A stretch of 49,965 bases of DNA. Source: Candidatus Gastranaerophilales bacterium. GTDB taxonomy: Bacteria; Cyanobacteriota; Vampirovibrionia; Gastranaerophilales; Gastranaerophilaceae. The position numbers were made by a program, and so were the translations under genes. This document shows positions 27,514 through 36,355 of this stretch, one piece after another; position 1 is the stretch's first letter, and every line of letters starts with the position of its first letter. Location of the stretch: NCBI GenBank assembly GCA_944323615.1, contig CALUTG010000007.1, positions 1-49,965 of the forward strand. Direction: 5' to 3'. The notes beneath the pieces were generated by a model, which saw only the letters and a list, made by a program, of their open reading frames with translations, was not told the origin of the DNA and did no database searches.

Positions 27514-27609
27514 ATGGCTGATACGTATGAAAAAAATCTTTTAGCAGAAATAATAAAATTTAGCCCGATTGTTTATTCAAAATTCCCTTCAAGGTTAATA
27601 TCAACTTAA
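27514..27609 (+). other. 31-codon ORF of doubtful status
   Basis: An open frame starting MADTYEKNLLAEIIKFSPIV in the otherwise empty gap before the autotransporter. There is no ribosome site and no family is known to me. It could be a remnant or chance; I list it because it fills half of the gap. Confidence 0.2.
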
Positions 27610-27633
27610 GTTTGAGAAATCAATAATAATCTT

Positions 27634-30219
27634 ATGTTAAAAAGATTGCTGTTGATTTTATGGCTTATTACTATTATTCCATCAGTATGGGGGAATAATA
27701 TTGATATAGACAATTTTAATGAACTTATCAACTCTACTCCTCAAAACGGGGATACCCTTGTGTTTACAAATGATTTAGATTCGACAGAGAGTATTGGAAC
27801 TTATTTTTCCAATCTCGACATTAATTTTGAAGGAAATAATTATTATATAGATGGTGACAATACTTTTGGAGGGTTTATACTAAACGGAGCAAGCACTTTT
27901 AATCAAGTGGGAATGCGAAATTGTCAAGGGCAGGCTTACAGCGGATCAAAATTTGCCGGTGCCATATTTAATAACGGACAAGAGATTCTTATTGAAAACT
28001 CAGCTTTCTTAAATAATTATGTAGATTCGGCAGGTTATAATTTTGGAATTGGAGGAGCTTTATATAATGCAGTTGCAGGATATATGGAAATAAACTACGG
28101 ATTATTCGCAAATAATTATTCTGTCGGGGCTTCTTCTTACGGGGGAGCGATTTCTAACGGTTATGGCGGGACAACCAATGAAACAATGATTATTAATAAT
28201 TCCATCTTAACCGGAAATTACACGGAAGGATCTGTTAATCCATGCGGAGGTGCAATTTTTAATTACGGAAATGTCAGTATTAATAATACCCAGCTTTCCG
28301 GAAATTATGTTAAAGGTGAGGATTTTGTCTACGGATATGGCGGGGCTTTATATAATGTTGGAGAAATGGAACTTAATAATGTGACTCTTTCCAATAATTA
28401 TGCTCAGGCAGCTGCAAATTCAGCACTTTGGGGCGGAAGTATCTATAATAACGGAACTCTCCGGATAGATAACTCTGTATTAAGAGAAAACTATATTGAT
28501 TCTGATTTCCTCGCAGAGGGCGGTGCTATTAAAAATGATTCAAGCGGAGTTATTACAATATCAAATTCTGTGATTGAAAACAATTATATTGCTTCTTCCT
28601 CTACAGAAGGAAATGGTGGTGGTATTTATAACTCAGGGGTTTTGAATATTTCCGGAACAACTTTTAGAAATAATCGAAATCAGTACGGAGAAATGAACGA
28701 TATTTATAATACAGGAACCGTCAATCTTGAGTCTGCAGATATTTTAAGCGGAATTGCAGGAAGCGGTACTTTAAATAAAACCGGAAACGGAGTATTAAAT
28801 CTGGGCGGAACAAATAATAATTATACGGGGAGTTTTAATTTTGAGGGCGGAACGTTAAATCTTTTATCCGGAGCAAGTTATTTTACGGCCTCAGATACTA
28901 CTTTTGATAACGGAATAAATTTTAATATGAGAAACGGCGAGATTAATAATATAAATTTTGGAAATCTCACGCTTAACGGCACTTCACATATTTTTGCAGA
29001 TATAAATTTTAATACAAATACAATGGATAGAATAAACGCTTCATCTTTAAACGGAAGCGGGAATATATTTCTTGAGAGACTTAATCCGATAGGAACTCCC
29101 AAAAGCCAGTTTATATCAATACCTTTTGCCGACACAGTTTTAAAAGATAGAGTAAGCTACACACCGCAGACTATTGAAACACCTATTTACAACTATACAT
29201 CCGTCTACGACTCTTCAGACGGGAATATAGAACTCACAAGAGGCGGATTTAATTCTTCTGTCTTTATACCCGCTGTTGCAACTCAGATAGCAGGATATTT
29301 AGCCCAGATTGATACTTACAAAAATATTTTTGCAAATCTTGATATGGTTATGATTCAGCCTCCGGATGCCAGAACGGGTTTTGATACAAGAAATAAAATA
29401 GCAAGTACATCTTCTCAGTTTGCATTTTCTCCGTTCCTCATGCCGGAAGATAACAAGGGAATATGGTTCAAGCCGTATTCAACTTTTGAAAATGTACCTC
29501 TAAGAGGAGGTATAGACGTATCAAATGTAAGCTATGGTGCACTGGTCGGCGGAGAGAGCGGACTTAAGAAATTAAAAAGAGGATGGTATGGAATTTATGG
29601 AGCTTACGCTTCTTATAACGGTTCGCATCAGACTTTTTACGGGAACAGTATTTACAATAACGGAGGGCTTATCGGTATCGACGGAGTATTATATAAAGGC
29701 GGATTTTTTACTGCCTGGACAGCTGATATCGGTGCAAATTCAGCCGAAGCTTCTTCAAGGTTCGGAAGAGAAAATTTTGTTATGCTTAACACCGGTATTG
29801 CTGAAAAAACAGGATATAATTTTGAACTCTTCAAAAGAAGGCTTATTCTTCAGCCAAGTTTTATGATGTCTTATAATTTTATAAATACATTTAACTACAC
29901 AACGGATTATGATTTGCAAATCAATGCCGATCCTCTGCATGCTATTCATATTGAACCTCAAATAAAGCTGATAGGAAATTTCAAAAACTATCTCCAGCCG
30001 TATTTGAGTGTTTCAATGGTTTGGAATATTCTTGATGATTCAAGATTTCAGGCAAATGACGTGTATCTTCCGGAGCTTTCTGTTAAACCTTTTGTTCAGT
30101 ATGGTGTAGGGGTTCAAAAACGATGGGGCGAACGATTAACCGGTTTTGTTGAGGCAATGATACGAAACGGAGGAAGAAACGGTATTGCTCTCATGTTTGG
30201 CTTAAGATTCACTATCTAG
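27634..30219 (+). CDS. Autotransporter adhesin with Pmp-like GGAI repeats
   Basis: 861 aa. Residues 1-20 are a signal peptide (MLKRLLLILWLITIIPSVWG). Residues about 90-360 form a beta-helix with repeated GGA(I/L)xN motifs (GGALYN, GGAISN, GGAIFN, GGSIYN, GGAIKN, GGGIYN) and FxNN/LxxNY turns, like chlamydial polymorphic membrane proteins. From about residue 605 (GIWFKPYSTFENV) to the C-terminal MFGLRFTI is an autotransporter beta-barrel. The passenger is probably surface-displayed through the outer membrane, as an adhesin. AATAAT ends six nt before the ATG and there is no ribosome site. Confidence 0.88.
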   Translation: MLKRLLLILWLITIIPSVWGNNIDIDNFNELINSTPQNGDTLVFTNDLDSTESIGTYFSNLDINFEGNNYYIDGDNTFGGFILNGASTFNQVGMRNCQGQAYSGSKFAGAIFNNGQEILIENSAFLNNYVDSAGYNFGIGGALYNAVAGYMEINYGLFANNYSVGASSYGGAISNGYGGTTNETMIINNSILTGNYTEGSVNPCGGAIFNYGNVSINNTQLSGNYVKGEDFVYGYGGALYNVGEMELNNVTLSNNYAQAAANSALWGGSIYNNGTLRIDNSVLRENYIDSDFLAEGGAIKNDSSGVITISNSVIENNYIASSSTEGNGGGIYNSGVLNISGTTFRNNRNQYGEMNDIYNTGTVNLESADILSGIAGSGTLNKTGNGVLNLGGTNNNYTGSFNFEGGTLNLLSGASYFTASDTTFDNGINFNMRNGEINNINFGNLTLNGTSHIFADINFNTNTMDRINASSLNGSGNIFLERLNPIGTPKSQFISIPFADTVLKDRVSYTPQTIETPIYNYTSVYDSSDGNIELTRGGFNSSVFIPAVATQIAGYLAQIDTYKNIFANLDMVMIQPPDARTGFDTRNKIASTSSQFAFSPFLMPEDNKGIWFKPYSTFENVPLRGGIDVSNVSYGALVGGESGLKKLKRGWYGIYGAYASYNGSHQTFYGNSIYNNGGLIGIDGVLYKGGFFTAWTADIGANSAEASSRFGRENFVMLNTGIAEKTGYNFELFKRRLILQPSFMMSYNFINTFNYTTDYDLQINADPLHAIHIEPQIKLIGNFKNYLQPYLSVSMVWNILDDSRFQANDVYLPELSVKPFVQYGVGVQKRWGERLTGFVEAMIRNGGRNGIALMFGLRFTI

Positions 30220-30244
30220 AATCTGTTTATTATATACTTAAAGT

Positions 30245-31093
30245 ATGAAAGCCGACTTACATATACACAGCAGCTTCTCTGACGGGAGTGATTCAATAAA
30301 ACAACTTGCCGAAAACATTCAAAAAGCAGGGATTAGTATTTTTGCTCTGACAGATCATGACACAATAGAAGGCTGTCTTGAGATGAAAAAATTGATTCCT
30401 TCGGGTATAAAATTTATCCCGGGAGTAGAATTAACCTGCAAGGCAGATGAGGTTAAGTGTCATATTTTGGGGTACAACTGCAATCCGGAAGATAAAACCA
30501 TAAAATCATTAATTGAAAAAGGGAAAATTCTTCGCAGACAAAAACTCGAAACCAGAATCAAATTTTTAAAAACCGAGCACGGAATAGAATTAACACAAGA
30601 GGAGCTGGACTGGCTTTATTCAAGAAGAAGCGTTGTAAAGACACATCTGGCAAATGTTCTTGTAAGAAGAGGGCTTGCTAAAAATAATCTGGATGCTATG
30701 GCAAAATATCTTGACGGCTGCAAAACCGGAAATACCAGATTCGATGGTAAAGAGGGGATAGCTGCGATAAAAGCTTCCGGAGGAATTCCAATCTGGGCGC
30801 ATCCTCTCGGAGGAGAAGGCGAGAAACATATTGCGCCTGATGAGTTTTACAAGAAATTTGAAGTCCTAAAATCTTGCGGTATTCAAGGACTTGAGTGCTA
30901 TTATTCAAGATACTCTATGGAAGAAATTAGTTTTCTTGTAAATTTTGCCAAAGAAAATAATCTTCTGATATCAGGCGGAAGCGACTATCACGGGACAAAC
31001 AAGGATATTCCGCTCGGCAAGTTAAATATTAGTAATAACCCGATTTCTTCCGCTTTTTTTACAATAATTGACACTATTTATCAACCGGTTTAG
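30245..31093 (+). CDS. PHP-domain phosphoesterase (RNase AM / nucleoside bisphosphatase type)
   Basis: 282 aa with all PHP metal ligands: ADLHIHSSFSDGS, ALTDHDTIEG, PGVELTC, IWAHPLGG and GGSDYHG. The size and block order fit the TrpH/YciV group. E. coli RNase AM of that group removes 5' nucleotides from RNA and cleaves 3',5'-nucleoside bisphosphates. TATACT (30233-30238) ends six nt before the ATG and no ribosome site is seen. Its 3' end overlaps that of the convergent membrane-protein gene by 20 nt. Confidence 0.9.
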   Translation: MKADLHIHSSFSDGSDSIKQLAENIQKAGISIFALTDHDTIEGCLEMKKLIPSGIKFIPGVELTCKADEVKCHILGYNCNPEDKTIKSLIEKGKILRRQKLETRIKFLKTEHGIELTQEELDWLYSRRSVVKTHLANVLVRRGLAKNNLDAMAKYLDGCKTGNTRFDGKEGIAAIKASGGIPIWAHPLGGEGEKHIAPDEFYKKFEVLKSCGIQGLECYYSRYSMEEISFLVNFAKENNLLISGGSDYHGTNKDIPLGKLNISNNPISSAFFTIIDTIYQPV

Positions 31094-31925
31094 TTATTAT
31101 AGAATATTTTATTCCCCTATGGCTGACAGTATAAGGATTCCGGAGTTTATCTAATTCTTTATTCCTTATAATAAGGAGATTATTTTCTTTTTCAAGTTCT
31201 TTTTCTAACCAAAGAGTATCCTCTCTATGAAAATCAATATGGTTTAAATCGGAATAGTATAACAAGCTGTATTTGTTTCCTGTTTTATAAGTTGATATTG
31301 TGTTTCCGCCTTCTTTTGCAAGCTGCGCGTATTTAATTAAATCACTCTCGCCGAATGAATAATCCAGTTTATAAACCATCGGGGTAGCAAAAGCTGTCAA
31401 TACTGCCATAAGAAATACTATTGACAAGAAATTAAGCTGTTTGTTATTTTTTATAATGCTGTAAATATTTGTACCCAGGAAAATCGGAAGAGTTATCAAC
31501 AAAAGAATTTGAATACTCTGCAGCCTTGAGTACAAATCTGCCGGAAGAAAGAATCCGCAAAAAATAATTCCAATCAGGGCTATAGAGAATAATATATCAA
31601 TAATGCCGGAAGAAATTTTTAAAACTTTATCATTTTGCCTGTACCAGATTCTTGCCGTTATCGCGGCTAAAAACGGATATATCGGAAGAATATAGGTTAT
31701 AAGTTTTGTTCCGGAAGATGTGAAAAATACAAAAGTTACAAGAGCTGCTATAATATTGAGTTTTATAAACCTGTCAAAATCCGTTATCGGAAGTTTAATT
31801 ACAAAAAATCTTTTGTTTTGAGTTTTGCAACAATTTTTGAAAGGAAAACAAAAATATGTGGGAAGAATCCCCATAAAAGAACTACAAAATAAAAATAGAA
31901 GGGTTAATATTATCGGCTTTTTCAT
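31074..31925 (-). pseudogene. C-terminal half of an ArnT-like membrane glycosyltransferase
   Basis: 283 aa. The segment SSGTKLITYILPIYPFLAAI matches the middle of ArnT/PMT-type enzymes, where xSKLxxYILPxYP is typical. Four to five helices and a soluble tail (YAQLAKEGGNTISTYKTGNK) follow. The N-terminal helices and acidic catalytic loop expected before it are missing: only 80 nt separate the ORF start from the next gene. There is no ribosome site, and the AT-rich start region forms ACTAAT/ATTAGT. It is most likely a decayed gene, though a short functional protein cannot be excluded. Compare the full-length relative at 14406. Confidence 0.6.
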
Positions 31926-32005
31926 ACTAATTTGATATTAGTATTGATTTGTTAATTTATTGTTAGGAAAAGCCGTATAAAATTTTAAATACAATTATAA
32001 AAAAC

Positions 32006-32965
32006 TTAAAATCTTAAACAGGCAGAATAATGATTTCCGCCGCGTGAAGAAAGTTCGGGGTTTTCCGCATCACACAAACCTGTCTCACAAAACTCGCATC
32101 GCGGATGGAATTTACAGCCTATAATTTCTTCCTGTATACTCGGAGGCGCTCCGGCTATTGTTTTAAGTTTTTGAGCCGGATTATTTCCCGGAAGGGAATT
32201 TAAAAGAGCAATGGAATACGGATGTTTTGGATTTTTAAAAAAATCTTTTGAATCAGCTTGTTCAACAATATGACCGGCATACATAACAGATACCGTATCT
32301 GCGTAATTACTTACGAGCGCTAAATCGTGAGAAATTAAAAGCACGGTTAAACCTAATTCATTGCGTATATCAAGAATTAAGTCCATAATTTGTTTTTGAA
32401 TAGTAACATCAAGAGCAGTTGTCGGCTCATCCGCTATAATAAGTTCGGGCTTACAGGCAAGCGCCATCGCTATAATAATTCTTTGTTTCATTCCCCCTGA
32501 AAATTCATGAGGATAAAATTCAAGTTTTTTATCGGCATCAGGAATTTTGACAAGATCCATTATTTCTCTTACTTTTCTCATTCCCTGTCTTTTAGAAACT
32601 CCCGTATGAGTTCTTACGGATTCCAAAAGCTGGTTCCCTATTGTATAAAGAGGGTTTAGAGAAGTCATAGGATCTTGCGGAATCAGGGCAATCTTATTTC
32701 CGCGGAGTTTTCTTATTTGAGATTCCTTGTATTCAAGCAAATTCTCTCCGCAAAAAATTATTTCTCCGCTTTCAATATAAGCACTTTTAGGCAAAAGTCG
32801 CATAACAGACATAGCGGTCATTGTTTTACCGCAGCCGGATTCTCCCACAAGTGCATGAACTAAACCTTTTCCAAGCTCAAGATTAATATTGTATAAAGCT
32901 TGATATGATTTTTCTTCCCCTTGAAAAAAAAGATTAAGATTTTTTATATTTAAGATTTTTTCCAT
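32006..32965 (-). CDS. Peptide/nickel ABC transporter ATPase (DppD/OppD type), orphan
   Basis: 319-aa ATPase. Walker A is GESGCGKTMTAMSVM, the Q-loop IPQDPMTSLNPLYTIG, the signature FSGGMKQRIIIAMAL, Walker B ELIIADEPTTALDVT and the H-loop LLISHDLALV. The C-terminal oligopeptide extension has the Fe-S-type cysteines CKFHPRCEFCETGLC. Transporters of this class need two permeases, a binding protein and usually a second ATPase; none is adjacent. TAAAAT ends six nt before the ATG and there is no ribosome site. It is probably a working subunit with partners elsewhere. Confidence 0.93.
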   Translation of the reverse strand: MEKILNIKNLNLFFQGEEKSYQALYNINLELGKGLVHALVGESGCGKTMTAMSVMRLLPKSAYIESGEIIFCGENLLEYKESQIRKLRGNKIALIPQDPMTSLNPLYTIGNQLLESVRTHTGVSKRQGMRKVREIMDLVKIPDADKKLEFYPHEFSGGMKQRIIIAMALACKPELIIADEPTTALDVTIQKQIMDLILDIRNELGLTVLLISHDLALVSNYADTVSVMYAGHIVEQADSKDFFKNPKHPYSIALLNSLPGNNPAQKLKTIAGAPPSIQEEIIGCKFHPRCEFCETGLCDAENPELSSRGGNHYSACLRF

Positions 32966-33008
32966 AAAAATATTTTACCGCCGGTTGTAAAAATTTGGAA
33001 TCCGCAGG

Positions 33009-33647
33009 TTAGATTAGACTTTCTATAGCCTTCTTGTAGTCATTGCTGCCGTAAATATAGCTTCCTGCAACAAGAGAATTTGCGCCGAGAGATTTACAAA
33101 TTTTGCTTGTAATATTATTTATTCCTCCGTCCACCTGAATAATAAGGTTTTCCGGTGAGTGTTCTTTTATTGAAGGAATTTTCATTGCACAATCATGCAT
33201 AAACTCTTGTCCCCCAAAACCGGGTTCAACCGTCATCACAAGGACTAAATCAAGATCATTTAAATAAGGGAAAATTTTATCACTGTAAGTATTTGGTTTT
33301 ATAGAAATTCCTGCTTTTTTTCCAAAACTCTTTATTAAAGAAATAACTTTTTCCGGTTCATCTGAAGCCTCGTAATGAAAAGTAATCAAATCCGCTCCGG
33401 CATTTGCAAAAGCCTTAACATATTTTTCCGGATTTTCTATCATTAAGTGAACATCCAAAAACATATCCGTTTTTTTACGGATTGACTTCACAACAGGCAC
33501 CCCTATAGTAATATTAGGTACAAAGTGTCCATCCATTACATCTATATGAACCCACTCAGCTCCTGCTTCCTTCACGGAAGTAATTTCCCGCTCCAAATTC
33601 ATAAAATCAGCAGAAAGTATTGACGGTGAAATAATTATTTTATTCAT
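33009..33647 (-). CDS. rpe: Ribulose-phosphate 3-epimerase
   Basis: 212-aa TIM barrel of the pentose phosphate pathway, interconverting ribulose 5-phosphate and xylulose 5-phosphate. The start ISPSILSADFMNLEREI, the metal/acid blocks HIDVMDGHFVPNITIG and DVHLMIENPEKYV, VMTVEPGFGGQEF and IQVDGGINN are complete. TAAAAT ends six nt before the ATG (leaderless geometry, weak -35). It shares its upstream region with the divergent gene at 33726. Confidence 0.97.
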   Translation of the reverse strand: MNKIIISPSILSADFMNLEREITSVKEAGAEWVHIDVMDGHFVPNITIGVPVVKSIRKKTDMFLDVHLMIENPEKYVKAFANAGADLITFHYEASDEPEKVISLIKSFGKKAGISIKPNTYSDKIFPYLNDLDLVLVMTVEPGFGGQEFMHDCAMKIPSIKEHSPENLIIQVDGGINNITSKICKSLGANSLVAGSYIYGSNDYKKAIESLI

Positions 33648-33676
33648 TTCTATATTTTACCATAAAAAAAGTTATC

Positions 33677-33705
33677 TTGTGATTTTATCAAAGTTAATGT
33701 ATAAT
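33677..33705 (+). promoter_or_regulatory. Promoter of the 128-aa gene
   Basis: TTGTGA (33677-33682), 17 nt, TATAAT (33700-33705). The leader of about 14 nt includes GAGAGGT. Confidence 0.65.
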
Positions 33706-33725
33706 TATGATAGAGAGGTCATTAA

Positions 33726-34112
33726 ATGTTAAATCCGGAAGAAATAATAGCTGATTTACAAAAATACTTAAAGAAATTAAATACGATAATTAATGAAGAA
33801 TCTTCTTGTGGACTTTTAGGCGGCAGAAGTGCAAGTAAAGCAAGAATAGATGATATCCTTTGCTGTATTGAAGGCTCTTTTCCTGAAGAATACAAACGTT
33901 ATATAGAACGTTACGGTTCTGCAAGCAAATTAAAAAGCTACAAATATTTTCAGCAGCTGCAAGATACTATTAAAAAGAAAAATGTCTGGAATAAAAATTC
34001 ATATTCAATAGAAATTAATAAAGCTAATAAGTTTATAAAAGCTATGCAATCAACATTACCTTCCGATATCCGATTCATATACAGCAATGAATCAGGCATG
34101 ATCCAGGATTGA
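33726..34112 (+). CDS. Hypothetical protein
   Basis: 128 aa, basic and mostly helical (MLNPEEIIADLQKYLKKLNT), with a small Gly/Cys loop (SSCGLLGGRSASKARIDDIL). No signal peptide or membrane helix. I do not recognise it. A strong promoter and a GAGAGGT ribosome site support it. The next gene (34174) has its own promoter, whose -35 overlaps this stop codon, so the two may be expressed separately as well as together. Both proteins share an early LxG(x)C/GLL type motif. Confidence 0.65.
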   Translation: MLNPEEIIADLQKYLKKLNTIINEESSCGLLGGRSASKARIDDILCCIEGSFPEEYKRYIERYGSASKLKSYKYFQQLQDTIKKKNVWNKNSYSIEINKANKFIKAMQSTLPSDIRFIYSNESGMIQD

Positions 34113-34138
34113 CTTTTTCTTGTTATTTGTTGTACAAT
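34109..34138 (+). promoter_or_regulatory. Promoter of the coiled-coil gene
   Basis: TTGACT (34109-34114), 18 nt, TACAAT (34133-34138) preceded by TG. The -35 overlaps the stop codon of the upstream gene. Confidence 0.6.
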
Positions 34139-34173
34139 TCTGTTAACTATCATACTAAGTTACGGAGTGTAAA

Positions 34174-34776
34174 ATGAATTCACAGCAAGATGTTATATAC
34201 GGTTTAATGAATGAACTTGAAGAGGCTTTAGACAAAGGATTCCCGCTTTTAGGTTATTGTTTTACCGTCGTCAAAAAAGATACCGTAACTAATATATTAG
34301 ACAAGTTATATGCGGCACTTCCCGATGAAATTAAGGAAGCAAGGGCTCTTTTAAGAAGGAAAGATGAACTTCAATATGAAGCGCAACAGAGAGCAGAAAA
34401 AATTGTTGCTGATGCTCAGGCAGAAGCTAACAGGTTATTAAGTGAGTCTGATCTTTTGAGAGCTGTCCAAAGAGAAGCTGAAAAAATCAAAGAACAGGTT
34501 ATTAACGATTGCGAAGACATTAAACGCAAAGCTCTTGAAGAAGCTGATAATATGAGAAATCAAGCTATTGATGAGGCGTTAAGAATAAAAGACGGGGCAT
34601 CTGTTTATGCAGAGCAGGTTCTTGTAAATCTTGAACAAAATCTTAACCAGCTTCAAGAAATTGTTAAAAACGGGCAGGTTCAGCTTGAAAGAAGAAGAGC
34701 GGAATCAGACGGACAAATTGCCGGAAATTACACTAATCAGAGACCGGAATTTGCACAAGATTTCAGAATGAATTAA
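34174..34776 (+). CDS. Coiled-coil protein, DivIVA/ATP-synthase-b-like
   Basis: 200 aa. A short N-terminal globular part (YGLMNELEEALDKGFPLLGY) precedes a long heptad region at residues 65-175, rich in Ala/Glu/Arg/Gln (EAQQRAEKIVADAQAEANRL). This looks like DivIVA-type or F0 subunit b-type coiled coils but has no membrane anchor. Similar coiled-coil proteins occur in cyanobacteria without a settled function. GGAG precedes the ATG and a strong terminator follows. A scaffold or division role is a guess. Confidence 0.65.
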   Translation: MNSQQDVIYGLMNELEEALDKGFPLLGYCFTVVKKDTVTNILDKLYAALPDEIKEARALLRRKDELQYEAQQRAEKIVADAQAEANRLLSESDLLRAVQREAEKIKEQVINDCEDIKRKALEEADNMRNQAIDEALRIKDGASVYAEQVLVNLEQNLNQLQEIVKNGQVQLERRRAESDGQIAGNYTNQRPEFAQDFRMN

Positions 34777-34782
34777 GAAATT

Positions 34783-34813
34783 AAAAAAGAACCTTAAAAG
34801 AGTTCTTTTTTTT
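34783..34813 (+). terminator. Terminator after the coiled-coil gene
   Basis: AAAAAAGAAC (34783-34792) and GTTCTTTTTT (34802-34811) with a 9-nt loop and a continuing T-run. Confidence 0.85.
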
Positions 34814-34853
34814 AATATAAAGCTAATTTAAACAAATTATTCCGAATCTTTAA

Positions 34854-35051
34854 TTAACCCCTTTTAACAACGGTTGTAATTTGTTCGCCGTAACTATTCA
34901 CACAGCCGTTAGTTTCCTCAATTGTATAAGAAATTTCGGGGTCGGCAGCTTTTTCTTTTTCTGCCAACTCAAGAGCTTTATCATAATCCTTAAACTCTCC
35001 AACCATATCTGGCTCAAAGGAACTCGGTCTGTCGATATAAACTTGGTACAT
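34854..35051 (-). CDS. Small hypothetical protein
   Basis: 65 aa starting MYQVYIDRPSSFEPDMVGEF. It looks like a small alpha/beta protein (EFKDYDKALELAEKEKAADP, then SYTIEETNG). ATG 35051 is preferred because AGGAGG sits just upstream; the longer frame (35072) would place that site inside the gene. Family unknown. It is probably a real, well-translated gene. Confidence 0.7.
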   Translation of the reverse strand: MYQVYIDRPSSFEPDMVGEFKDYDKALELAEKEKAADPEISYTIEETNGCVNSYGEQITTVVKRG

Positions 35052-35102
35052 ATAAGCCTCCTTACGATTCAATTCTAGTCTTAAGAAACAAAAAAGTAAA
35101 GA

Positions 35103-36236
35103 TTATTTACAAACAACAATATACCTTTGACTAAGCCGATCAGAAGCATTATTCTGACGCTGTTGGGCTTTAGAAATCTTTAACCCGCTGGTATCAAGTA
35201 TTACACGGCCTTCTGTTTCATTTTCCACAGCTTTTTTTATACTTTCAGGATAATAGCTTCTCATTGCAAATTGAGATTTTGGATTATTGACTTCTCTTAT
35301 TACATCGTTCATATATTTTTGCAGATTTTTTTCTATTTCAAGCCCCGGATTCAGCATAATATATTCATGAAGGGGCATAGATTGTCTGTTATTGTTGAAT
35401 GCAGCAGATACAAGAAGATAGTTCCCGAGTTTATCTTCACCGCTGCGCTGGTGCGGTTTAATATGTTCAATAGAACCGACAGCCGTGCTTATTAATCTCT
35501 TTGCAATATTATTATGCGGCTCTTTTGCATACTTAACAATGAATGCATCCATATCTTTGGATGAAGCAGGCAATTTATACCAGGCTTGATAAACTTTAAT
35601 AACCTTAGCTAAATCTTCCTGGGGAGCTTTAACAGATTTAATCAAATCCAAAGGAGCTTTTCTGCCAAAAATTCCATTATTAACAATCTGGTCGATAGAC
35701 TGATTTTTAATTCTTAAAATTTCTTCTGCTGTCGGCTCACTCATGGTATCAATGATTTTGTCAGCAGAAGAGAGGATCGTAATTTGTTTTTCTTTTAATC
35801 TTTCAAGGGCATCAGGTTTATGTTCCTGCAATATAGATTGGAAGTCTCTTTTCCCTTTATGTGAAGCTTCCTGAAATAAATCAAAAATATAACCTTCAAC
35901 ATCATGCATATAATTTGAATAGTGGACTAAAAAGTTAATTGCAGATTGAGCATTTGGTCTTTTTAAAAGCTTTGCATATATATTTTTTGCTTCCGCAAGC
36001 GGTATCATATCTCTGCCGCTGTATGCACATTTTAAACGCCTGCTTTGTGAAAGTAAAAATCCGGCATCGGCATTCATTCTAAAAGAAATATTGGGGAAAT
36101 TAACGAGAGACAAATTCGACGTCGGAAGATTATAATTTGTATCCGGTATTTGCGGAGGGATATTTTTCTCCAGTGCCGCCGCACCTTTTTTGTAATAATT
36201 ATATTTAATACTTGTTGGTTCTATACTTATTTTCAT
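35103..36236 (-). CDS. HNH-nuclease-like protein with large helical insert
   Basis: 377 aa. Two blocks resemble an HNH endonuclease. The first is Cys70 in RLKCAYSGRDMIPLAEA (a CxxC knuckle reduced to CxxS). The second is at 257-284, EHIKPHQRSGEDKLGNY plus FNNNR, placing His258, Asn272 and Asn281-283 as in the H-N-N pattern. About 180 mostly helical residues lie between them. The N-terminus (IEPTSIKYN...NISFRMN) resembles that of the protein at 11739. Nuclease activity is inference; the lost cysteine suggests metal-free structure or decay. No ribosome site is clear. Confidence 0.55.
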   Translation of the reverse strand: MKISIEPTSIKYNYYKKGAAALEKNIPPQIPDTNYNLPTSNLSLVNFPNISFRMNADAGFLLSQSRRLKCAYSGRDMIPLAEAKNIYAKLLKRPNAQSAINFLVHYSNYMHDVEGYIFDLFQEASHKGKRDFQSILQEHKPDALERLKEKQITILSSADKIIDTMSEPTAEEILRIKNQSIDQIVNNGIFGRKAPLDLIKSVKAPQEDLAKVIKVYQAWYKLPASSKDMDAFIVKYAKEPHNNIAKRLISTAVGSIEHIKPHQRSGEDKLGNYLLVSAAFNNNRQSMPLHEYIMLNPGLEIEKNLQKYMNDVIREVNNPKSQFAMRSYYPESIKKAVENETEGRVILDTSGLKISKAQQRQNNASDRLSQRYIVVCK

Positions 36237-36304
36237 ATCACTGTATTCATCATAAAGAATCTAACAACCCCGAGTCAAATTTTTAACATGTAAAACATAA
36301 AATT

Positions 36305-36333
36305 GTTACATTTCTATAAAATTATTGTATAAT
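36305..36333 (+). promoter_or_regulatory. Promoter of the M16 peptidase gene
   Basis: TATAAT (36328-36333) with GTTACA 17 nt upstream. The leader carries TGAGG before ATG 36356. Confidence 0.55.
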
Positions 36334-36355
36334 GTACACATAATATGAGGTATTT

